Below are positions 11,141-22,230 of a stretch of DNA of 64,000 bases, one piece after another; positions within the stretch are counted from its first letter, which is position 1, and each line of letters opens with the position of its first letter. The stretch comes from Crocodylus rhombifer (Eukaryota > Chordata > Crocodylia > Crocodylidae), in the NCBI GenBank assembly GCA_038503035.1, contig JAVSML010024617.1:62001-126000 (forward strand), written 5' to 3'. The notes beneath the pieces were generated by a model. That model had not been told where the DNA came from and did no database searches. It saw only the letters and a program-made list of their open reading frames with translations. Position numbers and translations under genes: made by a program.

Positions 11141-14100
11141 ATGTGTGTTATTCCTAAATAAGGAAAATAGAAAGTCAGTGATTTACTAAGTTTTGACTGA
11201 ATCAGTGGAAGCCAGACAATTAAATAGCTTCGAAGATCTGGGTCCCAATGATTACTGTGGTTCTATATCCCAGTGTTCTTTTGCCCTCCACTCATGTGTT
11301 TTGTCCAGAAGACATTTTCCTCCAGAGTTAACAAAATAAACTAATTCAAATGAGCAAATAGAAGAGTATTTTTATGGTACATGTAAAAAATGTCACACTG
11401 GCCTTGTAATCACAAAAAAGCTAAATGTCATGAAAGAATAACTTCTAGCAATCTTCAACACATATTGTATAAACCCTACTTCTTTTATACAAGACAAGAT
11501 ATCTTTTAATTTAACAAGCAATCTGTAATTAAATTAACATCTATTGTAGAATTCAGAAATAATTGAACTGGCAGTGAAACCGTTACCATCAGTCTCCAGT
11601 TTATATTTGGGTTTTAATACATTTTTTAAATGATAACTTGAGGGTGCTTTCTGTTTACAAAGTAATAACTTGATCCTTGCTTGAATAATCTTCAAGGCCA
11701 AAGGCTAGCAAAGGACTTCATTCCAGACAGGTTATTAATAAGTTAAAAGACAATGCCTTTAGGTTGTTCTCATTACACAGAAGTTTTTAATTAAATATTC
11801 AGATTTTAAGTGAAAAAGAAGATAAATTTACAAACAAATAAAACAAGCTGCCAAGGTGCTTAGAGGGAAATTGTTTTAAAGGGTTTTTTAAACTTTACTT
11901 CCCCACCACTCCATCTTTATCACTTCCAATTCTTTGCCTCTTCATTTTCATTTTTCACTGCCTCTCGACTCTTCCCTACACCCATTTCTCACTGTCCAAA
12001 TTAGCAAGACTCTTCTCCCCAAACAGTTGACAATATAAATAAAGAAACTGTGTACACGGATACACACATAGCATGGCAGTTGTTTGAGGACAACAGGAGA
12101 CTGGATAGCCTATAGGGAGGAAAGAGGATGCCTAGAAACACAGATGGGAGAAGGACATTAATTAATCAAAGAGTCTTCCAATTATTTTTTAAATAGATTC
12201 CTTTAAATCTGTGTCAGAGTCCCGTGTTCTTATCCCTCCCCTTCCCCCCCCATGTTTCTCTAATGCACATTTTGCAGTTTTTCAGTTTCAGCTGAACAGC
12301 GAGAAGTAGAGCTTGAATGTTGGTTTCTGGCAAAGAGCTTTTATATTTTGAGTGCAGAAACCAGTAAGACCAGATGGCATGATTTTCAAAAGGTGCTAAG
12401 CTTTGGAGATAACTTGCACTGATTTCAAAGGGACTTACAAATATGAAACATTCTTCTGCAAACAAGACCAAGAACTATAACAATAGCCAGAGCATAGAGA
12501 TTTGCCTGTCACAGTAGTCAATGAGACTGTACAACAATTTTAGAGTCCCTGTACTCTGAATGGGTAATAATGGCTGCCAGCCAATCAGAATAAATAGATT
12601 TGCACATTGTAAGACAATTAATAAACTCAGTGTTAATGCAACAGCCTAAGTACAGGGAAATGCATAACTGGGAAAAAATCTATAGCTGTATATCATTATA
12701 CTAACTGTACAGCAATATGGCAAGGGCAATTCCATTTCAGTATAATATCCAGTAAGTACTTCATTTCAGCATAACATAGAAAATATACTTTTCCACCCAG
12801 AATTATATGAATTCTGGCAAGAAAAAAATGCATTAGCTTCTATCCCAAACTGTCAGAATTCATTTTTTTTTTTAAATCAAATAATTTCCTCCTATGATAA
12901 GTCACCAGAGACAGATCTGGAAATATACAGGGCCAAGCCTGAGTTAACCTACACTCTGTCCAACCCTATTAACTTCAGTAAAGTTGGCTAGAGTTGTATG
13001 CTAACTTGTAATTTGGCCCATAGTATGAACTCTGGTTCCAGCAGGAAATATTTCTTTTTTTGTGCATGTATCACAGTAGTTTAAACATTCTCCCTTGGTC
13101 TGAAAAATGTTTGAAAGACACAGTTTAATTAGGCACATAACCTAGATCTGACAAAACCCGATTCTCTTCATTTTGATCTAGTGTTTCCATAGAATATTCT
13201 CATCCCTAAAGATAAGGCTACATTCCCCTCCAAAAATGGCTTTATTAAATTATGCTTTATTCACAAGAATGTCAGCAACATTTGGTTGTTCTGCTTAAGC
13301 CAAAATATGCATATTACCATTTCCACTGGAATTCTTTCATAGATTCCAGATTCTTGCTTACAATTAAAATTTCCCTAGCCAGTAAGAGACTTTGTACATT
13401 CCAAATCATTTTGAGTAACATCTTGTTTAATACCTGTAATTTGCAACTGTTTCCCATAGGAGATTGTAATACATCCAGATGGTATGATTTTAAGGCAAAG
13501 GTATTCAACTTTGCCTCTAGAGATTTCACAGCTGCTAGGAAAAAAAACACCATAAAAACATACATCCACAGCAATATCAAGGCCAATTGAAGTAACCCCT
13601 GTCAAATTGATCTCAGAATCTTCCCTTTCCTAAGCTAACAGCTGCCAGACTTGTAGGGATAGCTGCCTACGAGAAAATCTTTCTAGATATTTATACTGTG
13701 TCAGTCATTGTAGCATCTGAACACCTTACAAGGTTTACAGAAATGAAAATCCAATCTGGAGCCCTCTCTCTCTATCAGATGGGGATAACCTAATGAAGTA
13801 GTTTGTTTTTTTGGTTCTTTAGTGTTCTGCTGTTCTCTCCCAGAGACATCTTATTCTAGAAAATAAAAAAGACAGATTCTGGACATGAAGCTGAAATCAT
13901 AGGGTTGGAATACTGGTGAAATTGCATTACAGAAATAGCAACCTGTGCCGGAACTTAAAGTAAGAAGTATTTTATCCTAAAACATCTCAATATTAAATAT
14001 ACTGCTGTAATAAATATAAAAGGATATAAGACCCTTAACCATATTTTAGCTTCAGAAAAATTTACTTTTTGTTTTTACCTTTGTTACAATAAACACTGAG

Positions 14101-14675
14101 TATGAGAAGAGCATTTAAACCTTATAGCCTCCTCAACTAGAGAAACCTTGTTGAGGTTTGAGAATGCCTTCTTCTCTCTGTTGATAAACACAATCCATAA
14201 GAATTGTGGAGGACAGAACAGGTTTGATAGCACAAGATTTCCCACCTTCTGAAATCTGTCTGCAATATCTGAAAAAAAAACAAAACCATGTGCTACGGAG
14301 GACCACTGGGAACATTGCTGTTGTAAAACTCTGCGGAAAGGCAATCCATTTTGTCTCAGATTAGACATCTTGGCTGTTGTGACAGGGGACTTCCCAGCAG
14401 TCTTCAATTTACACTCCACCAAGAGCCATCTGTCAGCAAGTACTTTATTGCAATGAATCAGCGTAGTATCTGCTCCCAACAGCAGGCACCTTAGGTTCAG
14501 AACGCAAAAAGATGTTGAGCTGAGAAAAGTAGTCCAACTAAACCCATTTGAAACTCAAACTGTTTCAGCAGACTTATACCAGGGTCCTATACACAGCATT
14601 AAACCTGACATGAGTGGAGCTTAAATATTCAAACTATCTGCATTGGTGTTGGAAGTAGTAATAGTAATAAAGTTA
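11141..14675. other. Unrecognised AT-rich spacer, 3.5 kb
   Basis: I see no gene, RNA or repeat end. Short open frames occur on both strands (for example minus 14084-14479) with no recognisable domain, splice context or compositional bias. Homopolymer patches near 12845 and 14270 are ordinary. Confidence 0.5.
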
Positions 14676-14825
14676 GTAGACCCAGTCAAATGGGTTGCTA
14701 ACTGGCTGGAGGGCCACAACCAGAGAGTGGTGGTGGATGGGTCATTTTCAACCTGGAGGGATGTGGGCAGTGGGGTCCCACGGGGCTCGGTCCTCGGGCC
14801 CACACTTTACAACATCTTCGTAAGC
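14676..14825 (+). mobile_element. CR1 fragment (+), 150 bp of reverse transcriptase
   Basis: Translates as VKWVANWLEG..QRVVVDGSFS.. followed by [13 protein letters not shown] and an NIF block, the CR1 reverse-transcriptase segment between the two catalytic-aspartate blocks. It stops abruptly at 14825, where the sequence switches to minus-strand CR1. It belongs to the same CR1 group as that neighbour, whose own translation has near-identical words (WVTNWLE, VGSGVPRG). It is a rearrangement remnant; both ends lack CR1 termini. Confidence 0.85.
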
Positions 14826-16165
14826 GCCTCCTGATATCTAGCCCAAATCTATCCTCTGCAAGCTTGTGACCTTTATTCCTGGTCACTCCTGGTAGTGCAC
14901 GGGGGAACAGGGACTTCCCCAATGCCTGCTGGTCCCCTCTGACTAGCTTGTAACAGGTCACTAGATCTCCCCTCAACCTTCTCTTGTGGAGGCTGAACAG
15001 GTTCAGGTCCTGTAGCCTCTCCTCATAGGGCCTGCCCTGCTGACCCCTGGTCATGCAAGTGGCCCTCCTCTGGACCCTCTTCATGTTGTCCACACCCCTC
15101 TTAAAGTGTGGCGCCCAGAACTGGACACAGTACTCCAGCTGGCCTGACCAGTGTCACATAGAGGGGGAAGATCACCTCCTTGGACCTGCTCGAGATGCAT
15201 CTGTGGATGAATGACAAGGTGTGGTTGGCCTTCCTAACTGCATCCCCACACTGCCAGCCCACGTTCATCTCGGCATCAATAATGACTCCAAGATTCTTTT
15301 CTGCCTCTGTACTGATGAGAAAGGAATTCCCCAGCCTGTAGGTATGGTGCCGGTCATTCCTCCCCAGGTGCATCACCTTGCACTTGTTGGTGTTGAATCC
15401 CATCCTATTCTCATACGTCCACCCCCGTAACCTGTCTAGGTCCAACTGCAGCCTATTCCTCCCTTCTAGCATGCCCACATCCCCACACATCTTAGAGTCA
15501 TCAGCAAATTTGAACAAGGTGCTATTTGCCCCCTTGTCCAAGTCACTGATGAAGATGTTGAACAGTGCGGGCCTGAGCACCAAGCCCCGCGGAACCCCAC
15601 TGCCCACATCCCTCCAGGTCAAAAATGACCCATCCACCACCACTGCCTGAGTGCAGCACTCCAGCCAGTTGGTGACCCATTTGACTGTGTGGGTGTCAAC
15701 ACCACAGTGCCCCAGTTTCTTAATGAGAACAGGGTGAGAGACAGTGTCGAAGGCCTTACAAAAGTCCAGAAAGACTATATCCATTGCTACGCCTGCATCT
15801 ACGGATTTAGTGATCTGGCCACCAGGTTGGTCTGACAGGACCTGCCGCTAATGAACCCGAGTTGGTTGCCCTTAAGCATAATCTCCCCTACATGCGCCAG
15901 AATAATTTTCTCAAAGAGCTTGCCCAGGATTGAGGTAAGACTAACTGGCCTATAGTTTCCTGGGTCCTCCTTCCTCCCCTTTTTGAAGATGGGAACCACA
16001 TTGGCCCTCTTCCAGTCCTCTGGCACCACAGCAGAGCACCATGAGTGCTTGTAAAGCCGTGCCGGGGTCCCGCAATGACCTCAGCCAATTCTCTCAGTAC
16101 TCTAGGGTGGAGATCTTCCGGACCAGCTGATTTGAATACATCCAGTTCCTCCAGAAGTTCCCTAA
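14826..16165 (-). mobile_element. CR1 LINE (-), truncated at both ends
   Basis: Minus-strand CR1 covering part of the reverse transcriptase and the C-terminal region. The 3' end is missing: the left boundary at 14826 lies inside the C-terminal coding part and abuts an oppositely oriented CR1 scrap. The right (5') boundary near 16165 abuts another CR1 of a different group in the same orientation, joined within its RT region, which suggests insertion into that copy or deletion between two copies. Boundaries are good to about 10 bases. Confidence 0.85.
14826..16165 (-). pseudogene. CR1 ORF2 remnant with a long open RT segment
   Basis: Reading the minus strand from 16165: LLEELDVFKSAGPEDLHPRV, then KRANVVPIFKKG near 15990 and NYRPVSLTSILGKLFEKII near 15960-15900. 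A 227-codon open segment (15784-15101) begins in the catalytic block IVFLDFCKAFDTVSH and includes SGVPRGLVLRPALFNIF and FADDSKMCG, the YADD-box equivalent with both aspartates kept. It continues through LGVIIDAEMNV to the C-terminal region (15093-14826, other frame). Frameshifts near 15100 and 15790-15990 break the protein. There is no endonuclease part. Confidence 0.87.
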
Positions 16166-16530
16166 CTAATGTGATTGGTAAGACTAGATCTACTCGCAAC
16201 AAAGCCATGCTGGCTGTCATTCAGAATCTTACCCTCAATGAGTGTATTGCACACAGATTCTTTAATGAGTTTTTCCAGGATTTTCCCTGGGATGAAGGTT
16301 AGGCTGATTGGTCTATAGATGCCCAGGTCATCCCTCTTCCTTTCTTGAAGAGGGGCACAATGCTGGCCCTCTTCCAATCCTCAGGGATCTCCCCTGTGTG
16401 CCATGATTTCTAAAGAGTTTTGCCAGGGTGTCACAGAGAGAAACCGAAGGGGGGACCCCAAAATACTAGGGGGAAGCCCTGGGGTAAGGAACCTTCAGAG
16501 GGGCTGGAAAGAGAAAGAAAAGGTGAAAGG

Positions 16531-16546
16531 AGATACTTACCTGCAG
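16531..16546 (-). other. Consensus-like splice donor, minus strand
   Basis: The minus strand reads CTGCAG|GTAAGTATCT, an almost ideal vertebrate 5' splice site, about 60 bases downstream of the TATA-like box in the same insert. Together they suggest the insert supplied a promoter and a short first exon. Confidence 0.45.
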
Positions 16547-16604
16547 TGCAATGAGCAGCAAAGCCAGAACCAAGGGAGGAACCCGCGCAGCTCATCAGCC
16601 GCAC

Positions 16605-16611
16605 CTTTATA
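16605..16611 (-). promoter_or_regulatory. TATA-like box on minus strand
   Basis: On the minus strand the bases read TATAAAG, framed by GC-rich sequence (CCGCAACTG before it, GTGCGG after it). It lies upstream of a good splice donor in the same direction, which makes promoter use more credible than chance. A transcript would start about 25-30 bases to the left, near 16578. Confidence 0.45.
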
Positions 16612-18778
16612 CAGTTGCGGCTGGCCAGTGACGTCAGCCATGATTGCTGGCCAGCAGAAATAAAGCGAGCCACTGGCAAGAAGGAGGGAGGCAGCAGAGC
16701 GACACCAGCAGGAACATTGGCAGAAGTTGCCTTCAACAGGAGCCAGGAGCTGCATTCCCCAGTTGGGAGGAACACACTGGCATGTGCTGTGAGCACAAGA
16801 CTGCTGGCAGCGGTGAAAGGAGCCGGGAGCTGAAGGTGGCTCCTCCACACTGGGAACCTGGACAAAAAGGCAGCGGGATGCAGGAAGATTGCGATGTCAG
16901 AGACCTCAGCAGAGGAGCTGAAAAGGCCAGTGCAGCTCCTGGCACCAGACCAGGTGGGACCATTGAGGGTACTGGGGAAGCTGAAGAGGTGTACCAGGTG
17001 GGAGACGAGGAGACAGACGTCCATCTGAGGACCACAGCGTGGCTGACAAAACCGAAGGCAGGGCAATGAGAGCTGAGGAGTGGGGTGCAAGCCGCAGCAT
17101 ACCCCAGCCATCTATAGGGTCAAACCTAGACCCTTAAGGTTGAGAGGAAGTTGTTAGCAACTTGGCCAAGGGGGTTGACAAAGGAGACAGTTGGGTTCCC
17201 CAGAGGACATTAGCAGTTCTTTTTTGTTGTTGTAATTTGTGTTTCCCACTGTCAGAGGGGTTGAGGAATAGAGCTTGGGGAGCCGGTTGGTACATAGGCC
17301 ACAGGGTGGTTGTTGCCTCGTGGCCCGGGTAGGATACTGCTGACTGTTTCCATTTGAGGCAGGGTGGCTCACCCCTCCCTGCAAGAGTAACTTGGGAGCA
17401 GCAGCCAGGAGGCTGGTCAAGAGGACAACAGTGACCTGCCAAGGCTGGGTGTAAGGGCGAGGTAGAGGAGAGATGGAGCCTTGCAGAAGACCACCAGACA
17501 GGTGTCACCCCATCGAGAGACCCCGAGTGGCTCGACCCTCCACTGAACTAAGATTCAAAGTCATGGCAGGCTGGACTGGGGAGGACCACACTAGAGGCAA
17601 ATCCCTACTCAGTGGACAACCAAGGACGGTAAAACGGACGTCATCAAACATCCGGAATAGAGCTGCACGTGACCGGATGTTCAAGGCCAGGCTGGTACAC
17701 AGGGGTTCCGCAGTGACCTCAGCCAGCTCTATCAGCATTCTCAGGTGAAGTCCACCTGGTACTGCTGACTTAAAAATGTCTACCTTTTCTAGTTGCTTTT
17801 GCACCACCTCAGCATCCACAGTGGGAAGACTATCATTTCATTCCCATCATGCGCCCTGCGATCTTTATCTCGCTTGTCTTTACCCTTGGTCCAGTGAAAT
17901 ACCAAAGCAAAGTGGGCATTCAGGAGTTCAGTTTTTCCTGCATGTCCATTACCAGCTGTCCCGAGGCATTAAGCAGGGGCCCCACACTTCCATTTGTTTT
18001 CCTTCTGCTCCCTACATACCTAAAGAAGGACTTCTTATTGTCCTTGACTCCCCTGGCTAACTTAAACTCAGTCACCACCTTAGCTTTCCTAATCATTTCC
18101 CTACACGTGTGGACCACTGTTGTATAGTCCTCCTTGAGCACCATCCCTAGCTTCCACTGCATGTAGGCCTCTTTTTTTTTTTCAAGAGGACTACAATTTC
18201 CCTGTTGAGCCAGAAGGGCTTGCCAGCCCTTCTGATACCTTTCCTCTTCATGGGAATGGTTTTCTTTTGCGCTTCAAGGATCATGTCATTGAGGAATGAC
18301 CACTCTTCATGCACCCCATTTGCCTTCCTTACCTGGTCCTGCATCTCCTCCCCTACTAAAGCCCTGATCCTGTTGCAGTCAGCATTTTTTAAGTCTAGGA
18401 CTTCAATCCTGCTAGTTAATTTGTCAACCTTGTGTCAGACAGTGAACTTGATGAGCTCATGGTCGCTGTTGCCCAGGCTACCCTCAATGTTCAAGCCACA
18501 CACCAGATCACCTCCTTTGGCCAACACCAAGTCTAGGAGAGTAGTACCTCTCATTGGCCCTTTCACTTCCTGGGTCAGAAAGAGTTCCTCGATTACAGTT
18601 AAGAAGCTAAATGATTGATCCAACCTAGCCAAGTGTTCGGGTAATTGAAGTCACTTGTGACAACCAAGTCCCTTGCATGCATGGCCTCTGTCATTTCTTG
18701 AGAGATACTGTCCAGATACTACTCCAGAAGCACACTTACACTTGCCTTGCTTGGGATTGGCATTTTTAGTAGTTACAT

Positions 18779-18995
18779 GGCACGTCTACATGTTCATTAA
18801 TGCACAGTAGTTTAGCACTAACTAAATGTGTAGTAATTCAGTTACTGTGCAGTAGCGCTGGTGCAGTTTTTTTGTGACATTGTGCAGGAGCCTAATACTA
18901 CTGTGCAGTAGCATATTAGCAGAGTTTTTACCCGGCATACTACTAAGCAGTGTTATTAGGCTACTGTGCATTAAGTGTCTCATGCAGATGTGCCC
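18779..18995. mobile_element. MITE with TIRs, type A copy 1
   Basis: Left end GGCACGTCTACATGTTCATTAATGCACAGTAG; the right end is its imperfect inverse (CTACTGTGCATTAAG.. then CATGCAGATGTGCC). The total is 217 bp and non-coding. Internal words GTGCAGTAG / CTACTGTGC recur in both directions. The same end words occur at 52715-52914. I saw no clear target-site duplication. Confidence 0.65.
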
Positions 18996-19667
18996 ACTGA
19001 GCTCATTGGTACTGACCAGTTATAGACATCAGAGCTGCCTCAATAGAAAGCAATTACATTAGTGCCTGACTGTCTCAGATGACAAAATCAAAAGTTCTAA
19101 CTATAGGCCAGGCAAACTGTAAGGTAGCAGCTGGGAAAAATTGGTTCAGAAGTCTGAAAAAAAATTAAAAGAGATCTCATCTTACATCTTCAGTTTTTAT
19201 GTTATATATATCTAGAGTCTTTGGCAGTTTGACAAAGATCCCACCTCATCCCTTGTATATGAGCTAGGCCAAGCACACCACAAGTAAGAACCCAGTATTC
19301 CCAGATGTTTTGGCCACTAAGATACAAATAGTTAATAGTTTACTGGGATTAAGAGGCATGCTGCTTACATGCACCTTTAGGCACCCCAACCCCTTTGGTG
19401 ATAAAGACCCCAGTATTTATGGATTCAACAAAAGTATCCACATGTTATATTTCATTTGTAGCCTTGGCAGTTGGCATTTCATTCTGTTATGTGTATAAAA
19501 AGACTCATATCATCTTGCCATTCATAAATTAATGCATTCACTTGTCTGTCGTTACTTTAGGAATTCAAGAAAGTAGTGGCAGGTCTCTGGCAGCAAGGGC
19601 TGGAATCCAGGAATCCTGCCCCCCTCCAGGGAAATTTCACAACCAGTAGCTATAGAGTGCTTGCTTG
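18996..19667. other. Unrecognised spacer
   Basis: No coding, RNA or repeat signal seen. It ends at the TTTATA (19668-19673) that borders the next CR1. Confidence 0.5.
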
Positions 19668-20034
19668 TTTATAGATTTCATAGGTTTCATAGACATTAGG
19701 GGCTGAAAGTGACCTCATGAGATCATCAATTTCAGCCCGCCCGCCCCCCACCCCATTAGCAGGAAGTCAGCTGGGATCACATGACCCCAGCAAAAAATAT
19801 ATTCACCTGTTTTTTGAAAAAGTCCGGAGTAGGTGCTTGCACCACCTCCAGGGGGAGTTTGGCCCATACCCTGGACACTTGCACCATAAAGAACTTGTTT
19901 ATGTCTAGTCTAAATTGGCCTTCCTGGAGTTTATGGCTATTAGACTTTGTTATCCCTTGGGGAGCTCTGGTAAACAGCTGTTCTCCCAGGTCCTGGTGCA
20001 CCCCTCTTATGTAATTGTAGGCTGCCATCAAGTT

Positions 20035-20060
20035 CCCCCCCCCCCCCCCCCCCCCGCCCC
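20035..20060. repeat. Poly-C tract (C21) inside CR1
   Basis: Twenty-one consecutive C (20035-20055), then G and CCCC. On the CR1 coding strand this is a G run that expands the usual KKRLRGDL.. site into a polyglycine stretch. It is probably slippage after insertion, or an assembly-sensitive homopolymer. Confidence 0.9.
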
Positions 20061-22208
20061 GGAGCCTTTTCTTCTCCAGACTGAAAAGTCCCAAGTTCCT
20101 CAGCCTCTCCTTGTACGGCCTTCCCTCCAGACCTTGGATCATATAAGTGGCTCTCCTTTGGACTCTCTCAAGCTTCTCCATATCCTTCCTGAAGTGGGGG
20201 GCCCAATACTGGATGCAGTACTCCAGCTGAGGTCTCACCAGGGCTGAGTAAAGTGGAAGGATGACTTCCCTGGTTTTGCTTGAAATGCATGCATGCCAGA
20301 GTTTGATTTGCTTTGCCAACCACAGCATCGCACTGGTGGCTTATATTTATCTTGTGGTCAATCAAGACCCCCAAGTCTCTTTCGGTCATGGTGCTAGTGA
20401 GCACTGCTTAGCCTGTAAGTATGTTGAGGTTCTTCCTATCGAGGTGCAGCACCTTGCACTTCTCTACATTGAAGGCCATCACGTTTTGGTTGGCGCACCT
20501 TGAGAACATGTCCAAATTGGCCTGTATCTCCAGCCTGTCCTGCAGCGTGACGGCCTTCCCCCATGATTTAGTATCATCCACAAACTTGGCCAGTTCACAT
20601 CTGACTCCCAAATCCATATCATTAATGAAGATGTTAAAGAGTACCAGCCCAAGTACTGAGCCCTGAGGTACTCCAATGGTCACCCAGAGCCACACTGATT
20701 TGCTCCCGTCAACTAGTATTCTTTGGGTCTGACCCCATAGCCAGTTGTCTAGCCATCAGTCCATACGATGATCAAGGCCACAGTTCCCCAGCTTAACAAT
20801 GAGGACATAATGGGAAACTAGGTCAAAGACTTCCTTGAAATCCAGGTATATGATGCTCATGTCATCTCCCTTGTCCAGGACACATAGAAGGAGATGAGGT
20901 TGGTCAGGCAAGACCTGCCAGTGACAAAGCCATGTTGGCTGGCATTCAGATGCTTGCCTTCTGTTAGTCTGCTATTAATGGGTCCCTTGACAATTTTCTT
21001 CAGGATTTTTCCAGGGACAGACATCAGACTGATTGGTCTATAGATCCCCGGGTCATGCCTCCTCCCTTTCTTGAAGATAGGGACCACATTGGCTCTTTTC
21101 CAGTCTTCCGGGACCTCACCCAAGTGCCACAAATTTTCAAATATCTCTTCCAAGAGGGATGCAATAATGTCTGCCAGCTCCTTCAAGACTCTCGGGTGCA
21201 TTCTATTTGGGCCCACAGACTTGTGAATGTCCAGTTTCTCGAAGTGTTCCCTCACCTGATCCACACTGAATTTGGGCCCATCACCCACTCCTGGAATGGT
21301 TTGTGTCCTTACTAACAGTGTGATCCTCCTGAGAAGGTGAAAAACTGATACAAAAAGGTCATTTAGGAGATTGGCCCTTTATTGGGGGTTGGATGTCAGT
21401 TGCCCCTTTTGGTCTCACAGGGGCCTAATGCTATCTTTGCTCTTTTTTTGACTTTCCACGTATCTGAAGAAGGACTTTTTGCTGTCCTTGATTCCTGTAG
21501 CTAGCCTAAGTTTAGTTGTGACTTGGCTTTTCTTGATCACTCTTTACAGGTGTGGGCAAGTGCTGTGTAATCCTCTTTGGTAAAGCTTCCTGTTTTCCAA
21601 CTGGTGTAGGCCTCTCTTTTGAGTTTAAAGAGGTCCAACAGTTCATTGTTCAGCCAAGGGGGCTTCCTTGCCCATTGACTGCATTTCTTGTGAGATGGTA
21701 TGGCTTGCCCCTGTGCTTCTAAGATTATGTTTTTGAGAGATGGTCATTCCTCACGTACTCCCTGTTCTGGTGGGGGGTGCAGCCTGTAATTGCCTGATTG
21801 ACCAATTCTCTTAGTTTGTAAAAGTCAGCCTTCCCAAAGTTAAGGTCTTCTGTTTTACCGAGGGGTTTGCCTGCTCTTTGGTGAATGAAGAAAGTGATCA
21901 ATTCATGGTTGCTGTCAACAAGCTTCCCCTCAATCCTCACATCACTTACCAGCTCCTCCCCTTTGGCCAGGATGAGATCAAGCAATGCCTCTCCCCTAGT
22001 CAGCCCATAGAACTTCTGCATTAGTTAGGGTCATTGGTTCAAGTGAGAAAGCTATGTGACCAGACAGATTTGACCATCCACTCATCCCAAGAGATGTCAG
22101 GGAAGTTGAAGTCCCCCATAATGATCATGCATTAGGAGCATGCAGCTTTGACCAGTTCCCTATTGAATTCCTGATTTAGATCTTCCTCTTGGCTGGGGAT
22201 GTCTATAG

Positions 22209-22230
22209 TATACTCCTACAAGTATACTAT
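22209..22230. repeat. Inverted repeat at the CR1/CR1 junction
   Basis: TATAGTATACT and AGTATACTATA lie around a six-base spacer CCTACA across about 22204-22231, a perfect 11-bp hairpin. It is formed across the boundary between the older minus-strand CR1 and the younger plus-strand one, so it is probably a by-product of where the insertion landed. Confidence 0.7.

Larger units (their letters stand above)
16428..17685 (-). mobile_element. Insert in CR1, probable LTR-type element
   Basis: This 1258-bp block has no CR1 similarity and is bordered by GCCAGG on both sides. It opens (one base in) with TGTCACAG and ends ..GTTCA(AG), close to but not exactly the TG..CA pattern of an LTR. On the minus strand it carries a TATA-like box (16605-16611) and, about 60 bases downstream, a near-consensus splice donor (16531-16546): a promoter-plus-leader layout. 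A 9-bp inverted repeat (AACATCCGG / CCGGATGTT) lies at 17647-17655 and 17673-17681. No protein motif was recognised in its short open frames. A solo LTR is favoured; another non-autonomous element is possible. Confidence 0.5.
16166..18735 (-). mobile_element. CR1 LINE (-), split by a 1.26-kb insert
   Basis: A second minus-strand CR1, of a different group. It runs from an endonuclease-domain 5' truncation near 18735 down to the RT block near 16166, where the neighbouring CR1 begins. CR1 sequence breaks at 17686 and resumes at 16427; joining across the gap restores the expected order (AEVTAEPLCTSLA before 17686, then KLFRNHGTQG). GCCAGG occurs at both edges (16422-16427 and 17686-17691), as expected for an insertion-site duplication. 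The part downstream of the RT start is missing. Confidence 0.85.
16166..18735 (-). pseudogene. CR1 ORF2 remnant (endonuclease to RT start)
   Basis: On the minus strand, 18720-18650 gives the endonuclease word RDLVVTSDFNYP (normally MGDFNYP). Next, 18632-18435 carries LFLTQEVKGPMRGTTLLDLVL and the catalytic-type SDHELIKF (SDH). The endonuclease/RT linker lies at 18344-17920 (AKVVTEFKLARGVKDNKKSFF). After it, VDIFKSAVPGGLHLRML at about 17790 starts the RT. Across the insert, the YRPISL..PGKILEKLIKE block is near 16320-16260 and SQHGFVASRSSLTN near 16200. It has several frameshifts and is not functional. Confidence 0.82.

Noticed and set aside
14640..16165. Twin-priming inversion of a single CR1
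   Set aside because: In twin priming the inverted part is the 5' portion; here the opposed piece lies on the 3' side, so a separate rearrangement fits better.
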